From Riemerella anatipestifer (lineage in GTDB: Bacteria > Bacteroidota > Bacteroidia > Flavobacteriales > Weeksellaceae), in contig NZ_QXHU01000001.1 of NCBI RefSeq assembly GCF_009663465.1, positions 1-64,000 on the forward strand: 64,000 bases of DNA, given 5' to 3'. Shown in pieces: positions 17,605 through 27,233 of the stretch. The position numbers and the translations under genes are program-made. Numbering within the stretch: position 1 is the stretch's first letter; every line of letters starts with the position of its first letter. Under the pieces are notes generated by a model. It was given only the letters and a program-made list of their open reading frames with translations, was not told where the DNA came from and did no database searches.

Positions 17605-18741
17605 ATGAAAGTTACAAAAAGACTACTTTTAGGGTTAGGGGTAACAGTTAGTACCTTAACATTAGCACAGCAGAAAGGGCAAGTACTTACGGGAGCGCCC
17701 CTTCTTAGAATTTCTCCAGATGCAAGAGCTGGAGGTATGGGAGATCAAGGGGTGGCAACTTCTTCGGATGCATTTTCACAATTTTGGAATGCAGCAAAAT
17801 ATCCTTTTAGTAAAACTTCTTCGTCTGTAGGTGTAAGTTACACGCCTTATATGAGTAAGTTAACCAATGATGTGTTTCTTCTCTACGCTGGGTATCATAC
17901 TTTTTTGGGAGAAGAGGAACGTTCTACATTAGGTGCTAGTATCTACTACTTTAATATGGGGCAGGTAGATTTAACTAAGTTAGTAGGAAGTCAAGTAAAA
18001 AGAGAGGGAACTGTAACTCCAAACGAATTTGCAATTGATTTGTCTTATGGTTTAAAACTGTCTGATACTTACTCTATGGCAGTTACGGGGCGTTATATTC
18101 GTTCAGACTTTGGTAGTTTTAATTCAGATAATACTATTAAACCAGCTAATAGTTTTGCAGTAGATGTTTCAGGTTTTTACCAATCCCCTAAGCATCAGAG
18201 CTTTGGTGATTATGAAGGGCAAGCTAGAGCAGGTTTTGCAATACAAAATTTAGGTCCTAAGTTAGATTATACAGGAGACGATACTTCACGTTCTTATTTA
18301 CCGACTACTTTTAGAATCGGTGGAGGTTATGATGTCTTTTTAGACGATGTTAATAAAGTAGGACTTAGTGTAGAGGCTTCTAAACTATTGGTACCTGGTT
18401 CAGAAATTCCAGCAGGTAGTAGCACCCCTCAAATCCCTAATGTGGGTGTAATGGAAGGGATAGGTAAATCCTTTAGCAATCCACAAAGTTTAATGCTAAG
18501 TGGAGCATTAGAATATTCTTATGACAACGCTTTTGCGGTAAGAACAGGTTATTTTAGAGAAAGTGAACTTCAAGGGGGAAGACAATTTGCTACGGTGGGT
18601 ATTGGTTTCAATTATCAATCTTTCGGGTTAGATGTTTCTTACCTTATCAATACTTCTAAAGTTAATACAGCTTTAGATAATACCTTGCGTTTCGGGCTTA
18701 CTTGGAATATAGGAAATGATACTTCTAAGGCTGACCGCTAA
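17605..18741 (+). CDS. porV: Type IX secretion outer-membrane protein PorV
   Basis: 378 residues. Signal peptide MKVTKRLLLGLGVTVSTLTLA. The FadL-like beta-barrel PorV binds the C-terminal domain of cargo leaving the translocon and carries it to PorU. Typical features: PLLRISPDARAGGMGDQGVA near the N-terminus, SQFWNAAKYPF, and an alternating aromatic beta pattern to the end (LRFGLTWNIG). Second gene of the porU-porV operon, closed by a terminator at 18764-18800. Confidence 0.95.
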   Translation: MKVTKRLLLGLGVTVSTLTLAQQKGQVLTGAPLLRISPDARAGGMGDQGVATSSDAFSQFWNAAKYPFSKTSSSVGVSYTPYMSKLTNDVFLLYAGYHTFLGEEERSTLGASIYYFNMGQVDLTKLVGSQVKREGTVTPNEFAIDLSYGLKLSDTYSMAVTGRYIRSDFGSFNSDNTIKPANSFAVDVSGFYQSPKHQSFGDYEGQARAGFAIQNLGPKLDYTGDDTSRSYLPTTFRIGGGYDVFLDDVNKVGLSVEASKLLVPGSEIPAGSSTPQIPNVGVMEGIGKSFSNPQSLMLSGALEYSYDNAFAVRTGYFRESELQGGRQFATVGIGFNYQSFGLDVSYLINTSKVNTALDNTLRFGLTWNIGNDTSKADR

Positions 18742-18763
18742 TAGGTTAAAATATATCTAATTT

Positions 18764-18800
18764 CTCTAGGCTAATCTTTTGTGGTTAGCCTAGAGTTTTT
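18764..18800 (+). terminator. Terminator of porU-porV
   Basis: CTCTAGGCTAA (18764-18774) pairs with TTAGCCTAGAG (18785-18795), followed by T5. Confidence 0.85.
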
Positions 18801-19013
18801 ATATGAAAATTCTCATTGTTCATTTTAAAATAGGTTATTTGATGTATAGAAATGGTATTTTGTCATTGAAAATGGATAACGACCATACAGGAATGATATT
18901 TTATCGCTTAGGAATGAATAAGGACCATTTTTTAGTTAGTGTTCATAATGTACCACAAGTTAAAAATCGCATTTCAGAATTAAAAATAAGGTACACTACT
19001 GCCTTAAAATCCT

Positions 19014-19021
19014 TATCTTTG
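19014..19021 (+). promoter_or_regulatory. -7 box 4 nt before the SAM hydrolase start codon
   Basis: TATCTTTG matches TAnnTTTG exactly and ends 4 nt before ATG 19026, so a transcript starting from it would have practically no leader. No TTTG is visible at the -33 position. Upstream 18801-19013 holds no gene I can support. Confidence 0.5.
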
Positions 19022-19025
19022 CACT

Positions 19026-19859
19026 ATGCCAGTGATAACACTTACATCTGATTACGGACTTGTAGACCATAGGGTTGGTGCTATTAAGGGAAGTATTTTG
19101 TCCCTAAAATCTGATGCAAGGCTTATAGACCTTAGCCACGATGTAGAACCTTATAATCTCCTTCAGGCGGCTTATATCGTTAGGAATGCTTATGCTTATT
19201 TCCCTAAGGGGACAGTACATCTTATCGCAGTAGATAGTTTTTATCATAAAGATAGGAAGGCGGTGGTTTACAAAGTAGACGGACATTATTTTGTGGCGGC
19301 AGATAATGGCATTCTTAGTTTAATTTTTTTCAATATCAATCCAGAGGAAATCTATGAAATTACTTTAAATAACAGGTTTGATGACGAAGTTAATTTCACA
19401 GCTACTGATGTTTTAGTTCCTGCAGCGGTTCATCTCCATAATGGCGGTTTGCCAGAAGTGATAGGGCGGGTTTATAACGAACCTAAAAAAATATCTTTCC
19501 CGAAGGCGATAGAAACAGATAATCTCATTGTGGGACAAATTATGTATGTGGATAATTTTGGTAATGCCGTGTCTAACATCAGTAAAGCATTTTTTGAGAA
19601 GAAAGTGGCAGCTTATAATGAGTTTGTTGTGAAATTTAGGAGCTATGCTCTGTCAAAAATTTATAATCAGTATACAGATGTTGTAAAAGATTGGGAAAAT
19701 GAGAGACAGTATCACGGGAAGCCTTTAGTCTTGTTTAATGATGCGGATTTGCTAGAAATCAGTATTTATAAAGGAACTAAAAATAACGGAGCAAAAACTC
19801 TATTAGGTGTAAGTGTGGGCGAAAAAGTGTATGTAGAATTTAACAAAAATAAATCATAA
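19026..19859 (+). CDS. SAM hydroxide adenosyltransferase (SAM hydrolase, DUF62 family)
   Basis: 277 residues. The N-terminal ITLTSDYG is the start typical of the fluorinase/chlorinase-like superfamily. Most bacterial members are not halogenases: they use water to split SAM into adenosine and methionine. Here AVDSFYHKDRKAVVY holds the expected Asp and Arg, AADNGILSLIF follows, and PAAVHLHNGG supplies the His of the Asp-Arg-His set that activates water; these assignments rest on family knowledge. Cytosolic. The next gene, hemJ, begins 3 bp after the stop codon, so the two are cotranscribed and perhaps continue into gldFG. Confidence 0.88.
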   Translation: MPVITLTSDYGLVDHRVGAIKGSILSLKSDARLIDLSHDVEPYNLLQAAYIVRNAYAYFPKGTVHLIAVDSFYHKDRKAVVYKVDGHYFVAADNGILSLIFFNINPEEIYEITLNNRFDDEVNFTATDVLVPAAVHLHNGGLPEVIGRVYNEPKKISFPKAIETDNLIVGQIMYVDNFGNAVSNISKAFFEKKVAAYNEFVVKFRSYALSKIYNQYTDVVKDWENERQYHGKPLVLFNDADLLEISIYKGTKNNGAKTLLGVSVGEKVYVEFNKNKS

Positions 19860-19862
19860 GTT

Positions 19863-20408
19863 ATGGCATATTTAATCATAAAGGCATTACACATTGTATT
19901 TATGGTAAGCTATTTTGCTGGGATTTTTTATTTGGTAAGATTATTTGTGTACTATAAGGATACTGATGATTTTGATACTCCAAAACAAACCGTTCTTAGA
20001 GAGCAATATTTGTTTATGATGAGACGATTGTGGAATATTATTACCGTTCCTGCTGGAGTTTTAATGTTACTTTTTGGAATAATTCTTATCATAATGAATC
20101 CTTATCTGATGAAAATGCCTTGGTTTCATCTAAAGCTGTCTTTTTTAATTGGTTTGGCTGTGTATCATTATTGGTGTTGGAAGAAAGTTTTAGTAGTGAA
20201 AAATCTTAATTTTTCGGAACTTTCCACCTCTAATCTTAAATTAAGACAAGCGAATGAAATTGCTACTTTTCTACTATTTTTAGTGGTATTTACGGTAATT
20301 TTAAAGGCTTTTGTGATAGATTATTGGTGGCAGTTGATAGTGGGCTTCTTGGTTCTTGTGGTTGTAATTATGCTCACGGTGAAGCTAGTTAATAAAAATA
20401 AAAAATAA
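19863..20408 (+). CDS. hemJ: Protoporphyrinogen IX oxidase-like membrane protein, HemJ family
   Basis: 181 residues with four or five hydrophobic helices (about 5-28, 55-80, 88-105, 130-150, 155-175). The N-terminal stretch IIKALHIVFMVSYFAGIFYLVRLFVYY matches the HemJ/UPF0093 signature with the conserved His in the first helix; LRRL-type MMRRLWNIITVPAGVLML and PWFHLKLSFL hold further conserved His/Lys positions. HemJ oxidises protoporphyrinogen IX to protoporphyrin IX in haem synthesis at the inner membrane. It lies 3 bp after the SAM hydrolase gene and 14 bp before gldF. Confidence 0.88.
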   Translation: MAYLIIKALHIVFMVSYFAGIFYLVRLFVYYKDTDDFDTPKQTVLREQYLFMMRRLWNIITVPAGVLMLLFGIILIIMNPYLMKMPWFHLKLSFLIGLAVYHYWCWKKVLVVKNLNFSELSTSNLKLRQANEIATFLLFLVVFTVILKAFVIDYWWQLIVGFLVLVVVIMLTVKLVNKNKK

Positions 20409-20422
20409 TCGTTTCTATAAAG

Positions 20423-21157
20423 ATGATAGCATTATTTAAAAAAGATTTTAAAGCCTATTTTGGAGGCTGGTCAGCGTGGCTGATTATCGCTGTGTATAGT
20501 CTTATTGGAGCTTTGTTTCTGTTTTTCTTTGATAACAGTTTTAATATTTTAGAAATAGGAACTGCCTCTTTACAAAGTTACTTTGTTTTATCGCCTTGGT
20601 TGTTAATGTTTATTATTCCAGCATTGAGTATGAAATCCTTTGCAGAGGAGCAACAAAATGGTACGCTCTATTGGCTGTTTTCTCAACCTTTAAAAACTTT
20701 TGAAATTGTAGGAGGAAAGTTTTTAGCTGTTTTTTTAGTGGGAATTTTATGCTTGTTGCCATCGTTGTTTTATATGTATACGGTCTATACTCTTGGTATG
20801 GCGGAAGGTAATTTAGATTTAGGAATGACGCTAGGAGGTTACATAGGATTATCGGTTTTAATTGCGGCATTTTCTAGTGTGGGCGTTTTAGCATCTACCT
20901 TGTCGTCTAATCAAATTATGGCGTATCTGTTAGGTGTGTTTGTTAATTTTATATTGTATTTTGGGATTGAACAATTAGCAAGTTATAAACTGTTGGGAGC
21001 GGCAGATTATTGGCTTCAAAGTTTAGGCTTTTACCATCATTTTATGGCATTTACAAGAGGATTGATAGATACCAAAGATGTATTTTATTTTCTATTGATA
21101 GTAGTGATTAGTTTGTATTTTTCAGTATTTTTTATTGATAAAAAGAAGAAGATTTAA
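20423..21157 (+). CDS. gldF: Gliding motility ABC transporter permease GldF
   Basis: 244 residues with six predicted membrane helices, ABC-2 type permease. The start LFKKDFKAYFGGWSAWLIIAVY and the central SMKSFAEEQQNGTLYWLFSQPLKTFEIVGGKF are typical for GldF. With GldG and the ATPase GldA, which is not in this window, it forms an inner-membrane transporter required for gliding in F. johnsoniae; the substrate is not known. gldG starts 3 bp later. Presence does not prove motility, since some non-gliding relatives keep these genes. Confidence 0.92.
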   Translation: MIALFKKDFKAYFGGWSAWLIIAVYSLIGALFLFFFDNSFNILEIGTASLQSYFVLSPWLLMFIIPALSMKSFAEEQQNGTLYWLFSQPLKTFEIVGGKFLAVFLVGILCLLPSLFYMYTVYTLGMAEGNLDLGMTLGGYIGLSVLIAAFSSVGVLASTLSSNQIMAYLLGVFVNFILYFGIEQLASYKLLGAADYWLQSLGFYHHFMAFTRGLIDTKDVFYFLLIVVISLYFSVFFIDKKKKI

Positions 21158-21159
21158 GT

Positions 21160-22839
21160 ATGAAAAAATGGCTTCAAAATAATATTACCGTTATAATAGT
21201 AGGAGTGGTAGCTCTATTGGGTATTTTAGGTACATTTCAAGCAAGGTTTGACCTAACGGAAGAAAAACGCTATACACTTAACGAGGCTACCATAAAGACT
21301 TTAGAATCGGTTAAGAAACCTTTGGTGATAGATGTTTATTTGGACGGAGATTTCCCTGCATCGTTTAAGCAACTCCAAAGCGAAACCAAATTTATGCTAG
21401 AGGAGTTTAGGAAAATCAATCCTAAAATTGACTATAAATTCATAGACCCTATTAAGACTAAAATGTCAAAAGACACGCTAATGGCAATGGGAATGCAGCC
21501 TTCTGTTCTTCCAGATATGAAAGATGGGAAGGTATCAGAAATTGTGCTGTTTCCCTATGCAGTAATGCGTTATGCAGATTATGGGACTTCCGTTCCGTTG
21601 ATTATAGATCAAATAGGGCTAGATGCGAGCACTCAGCTTAATAAATCTATAGAAAATTTAGAGTACAACCTTATTTCTAATATAAAAGCTCTGACTACTG
21701 AACATAGAAAAAACATCGGTATTATCGTTAATCATAGTGAGTTAAAGCCTGATGCATTCCAAGGATTTGTGGATATGGCATTAGAAAACTATAACATAGG
21801 AGCTATCATTCCTGAAAAGGAAACATGGCTTTCTGTTGCCGATATGCCTAAACTTAAAAAGATGGACGCTCTTGTGGTTGCCAAACCTAGAAAACCTTTC
21901 TCCGATGAAGAAAAAGTAGTGTTAGACCAATATATTATGAATGGTGGGAAGATGCTATGGATGCTAGATGCGGTAAACGCTGAAATGGATACACTTTTCC
22001 AAGCAAAAAAGATTATGGCATATCCTGTAGATCTTAATCTTACCGATTTTTTCTTTAATTATGGAGTAAGAATTACGCCAGCTTTAGTGAAAGACTTTAA
22101 GAAAACAGCATTTATAAGGCTAGGTGCAGGAGAAATTGCAGGAAACCCTCAATATAAAAACTTCCTTTGGCCTTATTTTCCGTTAGGTATATCAGAAACA
22201 CCTCATGTCATTACTAAAAATATCAACCCTGTAAAGTTTGAATTTCCTACTGCGATAGATACGCTCTCTAGGGAAGGTATCAAAAAACAGGTTTTGTTTG
22301 AGTCTAGCGAAAGAACTTCTAGCAAGGCAGTTCCTAACTATGTGGCTCTCTCCGAAATTGTGAATGCAGACTCTCTAGGAGCAATGGAACGCCCAAGCAC
22401 TCCCAAGATTTTTGCAGTAAGTTTAGAAGGTAAATTTAGGTCTGCTTATGCTAATAGAAGTGAGCGAAGTAGTTTTCCTAATTTTAAAAGTCAAAGCCCC
22501 GAAAATAAAATGCTTGTAATCGCAGATGGAGATGTAGGTAGAAATCAAACTCTTAAAGGTGAGCCTTTGCCTCTAGGCGTAGATTTGCTGACCAACCAAA
22601 AATACGGTAACGAACAATTTTTGAGAAATGCTTTAGATTGGCTTTTGGACGATTCTAATCTTATGAGCCTTAGAAACCGAAACATAGAAGCACGACTTTT
22701 AGATGCAAGAAGAATAGAACAAGAGAGAACCGAATGGCAATGGTTTAATTTACTATCTCCTTTAGTTTTAATAGCTATATTGAGTGCTTTGTTTTATTGG
22801 TGGAGGAAACAGAAGTATGTAAAATATCTATTCACTTAA
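21160..22839 (+). CDS. gldG: Gliding motility ABC transporter accessory protein GldG
   Basis: 559 residues. N-terminal membrane anchor (about 9-27), a large extracytoplasmic ABC-transporter auxiliary domain (FDLTEEKRYTLNEATIKTL through about 500), and a C-terminal membrane helix (LLSPLVLIAILSALFYWW). The family works with GldF and GldA. It starts 3 bp after gldF and its 3' end overlaps the convergent glycosyltransferase by 12 bp, so there is no room for a separate terminator between them. Confidence 0.92.
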   Translation: MKKWLQNNITVIIVGVVALLGILGTFQARFDLTEEKRYTLNEATIKTLESVKKPLVIDVYLDGDFPASFKQLQSETKFMLEEFRKINPKIDYKFIDPIKTKMSKDTLMAMGMQPSVLPDMKDGKVSEIVLFPYAVMRYADYGTSVPLIIDQIGLDASTQLNKSIENLEYNLISNIKALTTEHRKNIGIIVNHSELKPDAFQGFVDMALENYNIGAIIPEKETWLSVADMPKLKKMDALVVAKPRKPFSDEEKVVLDQYIMNGGKMLWMLDAVNAEMDTLFQAKKIMAYPVDLNLTDFFFNYGVRITPALVKDFKKTAFIRLGAGEIAGNPQYKNFLWPYFPLGISETPHVITKNINPVKFEFPTAIDTLSREGIKKQVLFESSERTSSKAVPNYVALSEIVNADSLGAMERPSTPKIFAVSLEGKFRSAYANRSERSSFPNFKSQSPENKMLVIADGDVGRNQTLKGEPLPLGVDLLTNQKYGNEQFLRNALDWLLDDSNLMSLRNRNIEARLLDARRIEQERTEWQWFNLLSPLVLIAILSALFYWWRKQKYVKYLFT

Positions 22840-23901
22840 TAGATTGACATATTGCTCTAAAATCACATCTTTGGAAAATAGAGAGTAGATGTGGTTTCTT
22901 ATATTTTCTTTAGGAAAATTTCCTTGAGATAATATGGATTTTATTTTTTCTGAAAACTCTTTGTGATTTTCTATGTTTGCAACTTCTCCGTTTACGCCGT
23001 GTTTTATAATTTCGTTAATTCCTCCAGGGCAGTTATTGGCAAGGGCATAAGTACCACACGCTCCAGCTTCTAGTAATACATTAGGAAAGCCCTCGTATCT
23101 TGAAGAGAGGATAAATAAATCGGCATATTTTAGAAATTGATAAGGGTTCTTTTGTTTTCCGTGGAATATCACATTGGACAGTCCTAACTCTTCTTTCATT
23201 TGGTGGAGAAGCTCCTTATCCTTACCATCGCCTAAAATATGGAGTTTTATCGGTTCATTTTTAAGAAAAGAAAAGACTTTGAGTAGATTATCAAACCCCT
23301 TTCTTTCAGATAGATTACCTATGGCAACCACATTTTTCATTTCGTTTGAGAAAAGGTTAGGTTTTTCTGAAATAGAAAGCTGTTGGTCTATAAATTCAAA
23401 ATCAACAGGATTGTTGATTTTGGTAATTTTGTTAGGTTTTATATTGAAATTTTTAATTAAATCTTCCGCCATATCATCACTTTGAGCAATAATAGTATGG
23501 AAGTTATTATAAAATTTATAGAAAAACTTAATTTCCTTTCTTGTAACATGTTTAGAGACTACATTGGTTTCCCTAGCGATAAATTTCACTTTAGGGAAAA
23601 GTCGTGTAAATATTGATAAATAAGCATTTACTTCACCAAACCCGGAGAATACAATGTCTGGCTTTCTCCTCCATATTTCCCTCAAAATAGGTTTTAGAGA
23701 ATGGCGTATCCTAGGTGTTTTTAAATCTATAACTTCTATATCCTTTTTTAGAAAATCTAAATAACCGCCTTCTTTTCTAAGAAGCATTATTTTAGGAGTA
23801 AATTTTTCTCTCGGTAGATGATTAGCAATGGTGGTTACAATTCGTTCTGCACCACCCATTTCCATATCGGGAAGAATAAAAATAATCTCCTTTTTCTTCA
23901 T
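22828..23901 (-). CDS. Glycosyltransferase, GT4-like (GT-B fold)
   Basis: 357 residues. N-terminal PDMEMGGAERIVTTIANHL is typical of GT4 enzymes that transfer a sugar from a nucleotide donor to cell-envelope acceptors. The C-terminal donor domain has VVAIGNLSERKGFDNLLKVF, LHILGDGKDKELL and the ExxxxxxxE motif in SRYEGFPNVLLEAGACGTYA. Sugar and acceptor are not deducible. No membrane helix, so it acts at the cytosolic face. It starts 4 bp after the recQ stop codon, suggesting cotranscription with recQ, an odd functional pairing. Confidence 0.88.
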   Translation of the reverse strand: MKKKEIIFILPDMEMGGAERIVTTIANHLPREKFTPKIMLLRKEGGYLDFLKKDIEVIDLKTPRIRHSLKPILREIWRRKPDIVFSGFGEVNAYLSIFTRLFPKVKFIARETNVVSKHVTRKEIKFFYKFYNNFHTIIAQSDDMAEDLIKNFNIKPNKITKINNPVDFEFIDQQLSISEKPNLFSNEMKNVVAIGNLSERKGFDNLLKVFSFLKNEPIKLHILGDGKDKELLHQMKEELGLSNVIFHGKQKNPYQFLKYADLFILSSRYEGFPNVLLEAGACGTYALANNCPGGINEIIKHGVNGEVANIENHKEFSEKIKSILSQGNFPKENIRNHIYSLFSKDVILEQYVNLLSE

Positions 23902-23905
23902 AAAA

Positions 23906-26110
23906 TTAGTTGGCTACATCGCTAATAAACTTAATTCTAAGCAGGCGAACTTCGTCATCGCTCAACTCTTCGCCAAACTCTGCTAAAAGGACTTTCATGC
24001 TATCACTTTCAGACTCTTTCATAAACTCCATAAAATCTTCTACCATCTCCTCATCAAAATTATCTTCTATATAATAGTCTATGTTAAGTTTTGTGCCTTG
24101 ATAAACAATGCTTTCCATTTCGGAAATGAGTTCGTCCATCGAAAGATTTTTAGCATTAGCAATATCTTCTAAATCTATCTTTTTATCTGTATTCTGAATG
24201 ATGAACACTTTGTGGCTAGATTTGTTTGCTACTTTTTTTAGCACCATATCATCAGGGCGTTCTATGTTGTTGTCTTCAACATATTTTTTGATGAACTCGG
24301 CAAATTCTTTCCCAAACTTTTTAGCTTTACCCTCACCTACACCATAAACCTTTGCAATTTCTTCTATAGTGATAGGGTATTGCACCGTCATATCCTCTAA
24401 ACTTGGGTCCATAAACACAGTGTAAGGAGGAATGCCTTGTTTTTGAGCGATTTTCTTTCTTAAATCCTTAAGTTGATTAAATAGAATTTTATCAAGTCCA
24501 CCACCACTTTGGAGTTGTATTTGGTCTGAATCGGCTTTAGTTTGAGCCAAATCGTACTCTCTATCTTCGGCAATTAAGAAAGGCTCTTTGTCTTTTCCAG
24601 AAATAATATTCTGTCCTTTCTTGCTCACCCTAAGCACTCCATAGGTCTCTATATCTTTAATAATATAGCCTCTCACCGTAGCTTGTCTAATGATAGATTT
24701 CCAATAATTATCCGAAGTTTCTTTACCTATACCAAAGAACTCGGATTTCTCTAACTTATAGGATTTGGTGGTTGGTGTTTCCTTGCCTACAAGAACAGCG
24801 ATTAAGTCTTTAGTTTTGAACTTTTCTTCTAAACTTTTAATGAGGTTAAGTACGGTTTTAAAATCGTTTGTAACATCTTTTAGTTTAGGTGGATTTGCAG
24901 AGTTGTCGTCCATTTTAGCACCAGCTCCGTTAATTGGATCAAACTCCTCACCGAAGTAATAGAGTATGTACTGTCTTCTACTCATAGAGGTTTCGGCATA
25001 TCCTACTACTTCGTTTAGCAACTGTAAGCCAACTTCTTTCTCCGAAACCGATTTTTGAGCTAAGAACTTCTCTAGTTTTTCAATATCTTTAGGGTCGTAG
25101 AATGCTAAACAATGTCCTTCGCCACCGTCTCTACCAGCTCTACCTGTTTCTTGGTAATAACTTTCTAAAGATTTAGGGAAATCATAATGTATTACAAAAC
25201 GAACATCGGGTTTGTCTATCCCCATACCAAAAGCGATGGTAGCTACGATGACATCACATTCTTCCATTAAGAATTTATCTTGATTAGCCACTCTTGTTTT
25301 TTGGTCTAACCCTGCGTGATAGGGTAGAGCATTGATGCCATTAACTTGTAAAGTTTGTGCAAATTCTTCTACTTTTTTACGGCTAAGGCAGTAAACTATC
25401 CCTGATTTTCCTTTATTTTTATTGATGAATTTTACAATTTCTTTTTCTACATCTACCTTTGGGCGTACTTCGTAAAATAGATTTGGTCGGTTAAAACTTT
25501 CTTTGAAAACTATTGCATCTGACATACCCAATGTTTTCTGAATATCATCTTGCACCTTAGGTGTAGCCGTTGCTGTGAGTGCAATAACGGGAACATTAGC
25601 TATTTTATCTATAATACCTTTTAAATTTCGGTATTCTGGTCGGAAATCGTGTCCCCATTCAGAGATACAATGAGCTTCATCTATAGCTACAAAAGAAATG
25701 TTAGCCTGTTTTAAAAAATCCAGATAATCCTCTTTTATTAAAGACTCAGGAGCTACATACAAGAGTTTGGTTCTTCCGCTATTGATGTCGCTGAAAACCT
25801 GTTTTATCTGTGTTTTATTAAGAGAAGAATTAAGTACATGAGCTACTCCTTCTTCTGAAGAAAGCCCATTAACCGCATCTACTTGGTTTTTCATTAAGGC
25901 AATAAGTGGAGATACCACGATAGCTGTGCCTTCTGAAATAAGTGCAGGGAGCTGATAGCAAAGAGATTTACCTCCACCAGTAGGCATAAGTACAAATACA
26001 TCTTTACCGCTAAGAAGTGTACTGATAATAGCCTCTTGCTGTCCTTTAAAGGTAGAAAATCCAAAATACTTTTTGAGTTCTTCTGCTAAATTGTATGTTT
26101 TTTTAGTCAT
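23906..26110 (-). CDS. recQ: ATP-dependent DNA helicase RecQ
   Basis: 734 residues, longer than E. coli RecQ (about 610). It unwinds DNA 3' to 5' in recombination and repair. Helicase core with Walker A LMPTGGGKSLCYQLP (about 41-55), the DEAH box AIDEAHCISEWGHDFRPEY, and motif VI with YYQETGRAGRDG. The RQC region follows but the usual zinc-binding cysteines are not evident in the stretch after MSRRQYILYYFGEEFDP. An HRDC domain comes at about 530-600 (LKDLRKKIAQKQGIPPYTVF), then an acidic C-terminal tail. A minus-strand -7 box TATCTTTG lies at 26143-26150. Confidence 0.95.
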   Translation of the reverse strand: MTKKTYNLAEELKKYFGFSTFKGQQEAIISTLLSGKDVFVLMPTGGGKSLCYQLPALISEGTAIVVSPLIALMKNQVDAVNGLSSEEGVAHVLNSSLNKTQIKQVFSDINSGRTKLLYVAPESLIKEDYLDFLKQANISFVAIDEAHCISEWGHDFRPEYRNLKGIIDKIANVPVIALTATATPKVQDDIQKTLGMSDAIVFKESFNRPNLFYEVRPKVDVEKEIVKFINKNKGKSGIVYCLSRKKVEEFAQTLQVNGINALPYHAGLDQKTRVANQDKFLMEECDVIVATIAFGMGIDKPDVRFVIHYDFPKSLESYYQETGRAGRDGGEGHCLAFYDPKDIEKLEKFLAQKSVSEKEVGLQLLNEVVGYAETSMSRRQYILYYFGEEFDPINGAGAKMDDNSANPPKLKDVTNDFKTVLNLIKSLEEKFKTKDLIAVLVGKETPTTKSYKLEKSEFFGIGKETSDNYWKSIIRQATVRGYIIKDIETYGVLRVSKKGQNIISGKDKEPFLIAEDREYDLAQTKADSDQIQLQSGGGLDKILFNQLKDLRKKIAQKQGIPPYTVFMDPSLEDMTVQYPITIEEIAKVYGVGEGKAKKFGKEFAEFIKKYVEDNNIERPDDMVLKKVANKSSHKVFIIQNTDKKIDLEDIANAKNLSMDELISEMESIVYQGTKLNIDYYIEDNFDEEMVEDFMEFMKESESDSMKVLLAEFGEELSDDEVRLLRIKFISDVAN

Positions 26111-26142
26111 TTTTAGTTTAGTTTACTAAATTTGCAACTTAC

Positions 26143-26150
26143 CAAAGATA
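26143..26150 (-). promoter_or_regulatory. recQ -7 box
   Basis: Minus-strand TATCTTTG, exact TAnnTTTG match, 32 nt before the recQ ATG. No clear -33 element. Confidence 0.45.
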
Positions 26151-26253
26151 AGAAAAACTTTTGGCTTTTGAATTAAAAAAATTGATTAACATAAAAATTT
26201 ATTCTCTACTGAGCTAGTTCTAAGGTACGAAAATAAACAAAAAATAATAAATA

Positions 26254-27213
26254 ATGAAATCTTCCACTCTTATAGACATTGCAAAAAAGGCTATTGATAC
26301 AGAAATAGCGGAATTGGAAAGGCTAAGAGATAGCCTAGATAATAGTTTTTTAGATGCAGTGGAACTTATCAATAAATCAAGCGGAAAACTTATTGTAGTA
26401 GGAATAGGCAAATCTGCTCATGTAGGGAATAAGATTGTGGCAACGCTTAATTCTACAGGGACACCTGCACAATTTCTACACGCGGCAGAGGCTATTCACG
26501 GAGATTTAGGAGTGGTTCAAAAAAATGATGTTGTACTATGTATTTCTAATTCTGGTAATTCGCCAGAGATAGTTAATCTAGCTCCTTACCTTAAGCAATA
26601 TTCGGTGGGGCTTATAGGTATGACAGGAAATTTAAAATCCAAACTAGCAGAACATTCAGATATTGTGCTTAACACTTTTGTAGAGAAAGAGGCGTGTCCT
26701 AATAAATTAGCTCCAACAAGCTCTACCACGGTGCAAATGGCTCTAGGAGATGCTTTAGCCGTATGTCTTATGGAAATCAATCATTTTAAAGATACCGATT
26801 TTGCGAAGTTTCACCCTGGTGGAAGTTTAGGTAAGAATCTTACGGCTAAGGTAGGACAGTTTTTATCTTCACAAAAGCCTCAAGTTTCAGAGGGGTCGTC
26901 CATTAAAGAAGTGATAATTTCCATCAGTGCTTCTACACACGGAGTTACAGTAGTTACGGAAGGAGAAACTATAAAAGGTATTATTACTGATGGAGATTTA
27001 AGGAGAATGCTGATGGGAAATGATGACATTAAAGGAATTAAGGCTAAAGATATAATGAGTTTAACTCCCAAAACAATAGATAAAGAAGCGTTAGCAAAAG
27101 AAGCTATGAAAATACTTAAACAGTATAACATAGGGCAACTGATTGTAACGGATAAAGGTAACTATTTTGGGATTATAGATTTGCATACTTTGTTAGACGA
27201 AGGAATCTTGTAA
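26254..27213 (+). CDS. Arabinose-5-phosphate isomerase, KpsF/GutQ/KdsD family
   Basis: 319 residues: an N-terminal SIS sugar-isomerase domain (about 35-170) with GKLIVVGIGKSAHVGNKI and AAEAIHGDLGV, and two C-terminal CBS domains (about 205-319). The reaction is ribulose-5-P to arabinose-5-P, the first step to KDO for LPS. Conserved SIS residues are intact. KdsD, KpsF and GutQ cannot be separated by sequence alone; a housekeeping KdsD role is the simplest assumption as no capsule or glucitol operon is nearby. The start of recQ lies 143 bp away in divergent orientation. The tatC promoter overlaps its 3' end. Confidence 0.9.
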   Translation: MKSSTLIDIAKKAIDTEIAELERLRDSLDNSFLDAVELINKSSGKLIVVGIGKSAHVGNKIVATLNSTGTPAQFLHAAEAIHGDLGVVQKNDVVLCISNSGNSPEIVNLAPYLKQYSVGLIGMTGNLKSKLAEHSDIVLNTFVEKEACPNKLAPTSSTTVQMALGDALAVCLMEINHFKDTDFAKFHPGGSLGKNLTAKVGQFLSSQKPQVSEGSSIKEVIISISASTHGVTVVTEGETIKGIITDGDLRRMLMGNDDIKGIKAKDIMSLTPKTIDKEALAKEAMKILKQYNIGQLIVTDKGNYFGIIDLHTLLDEGIL

Positions 27214-27218
27214 CTTTG
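27189..27218 (+). promoter_or_regulatory. tatC promoter overlapping the isomerase stop codon
   Basis: TTTG at 27189-27192, an 18-nt spacer, then TAACTTTG at 27211-27218. The TAA of the -7 box is also the stop codon of the upstream gene. The tatC GTG is 15 nt downstream. Confidence 0.6.
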
Positions 27219-27233
27219 TAAAAAATAAAACTA

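Noticed and set aside
18803-19051. 82-codon ORF upstream of the SAM hydrolase
   Set aside because: It overlaps the hydrolase start and its -7 box, has no recognisable family and no promoter; 18801-19013 is more likely plain intergenic DNA.
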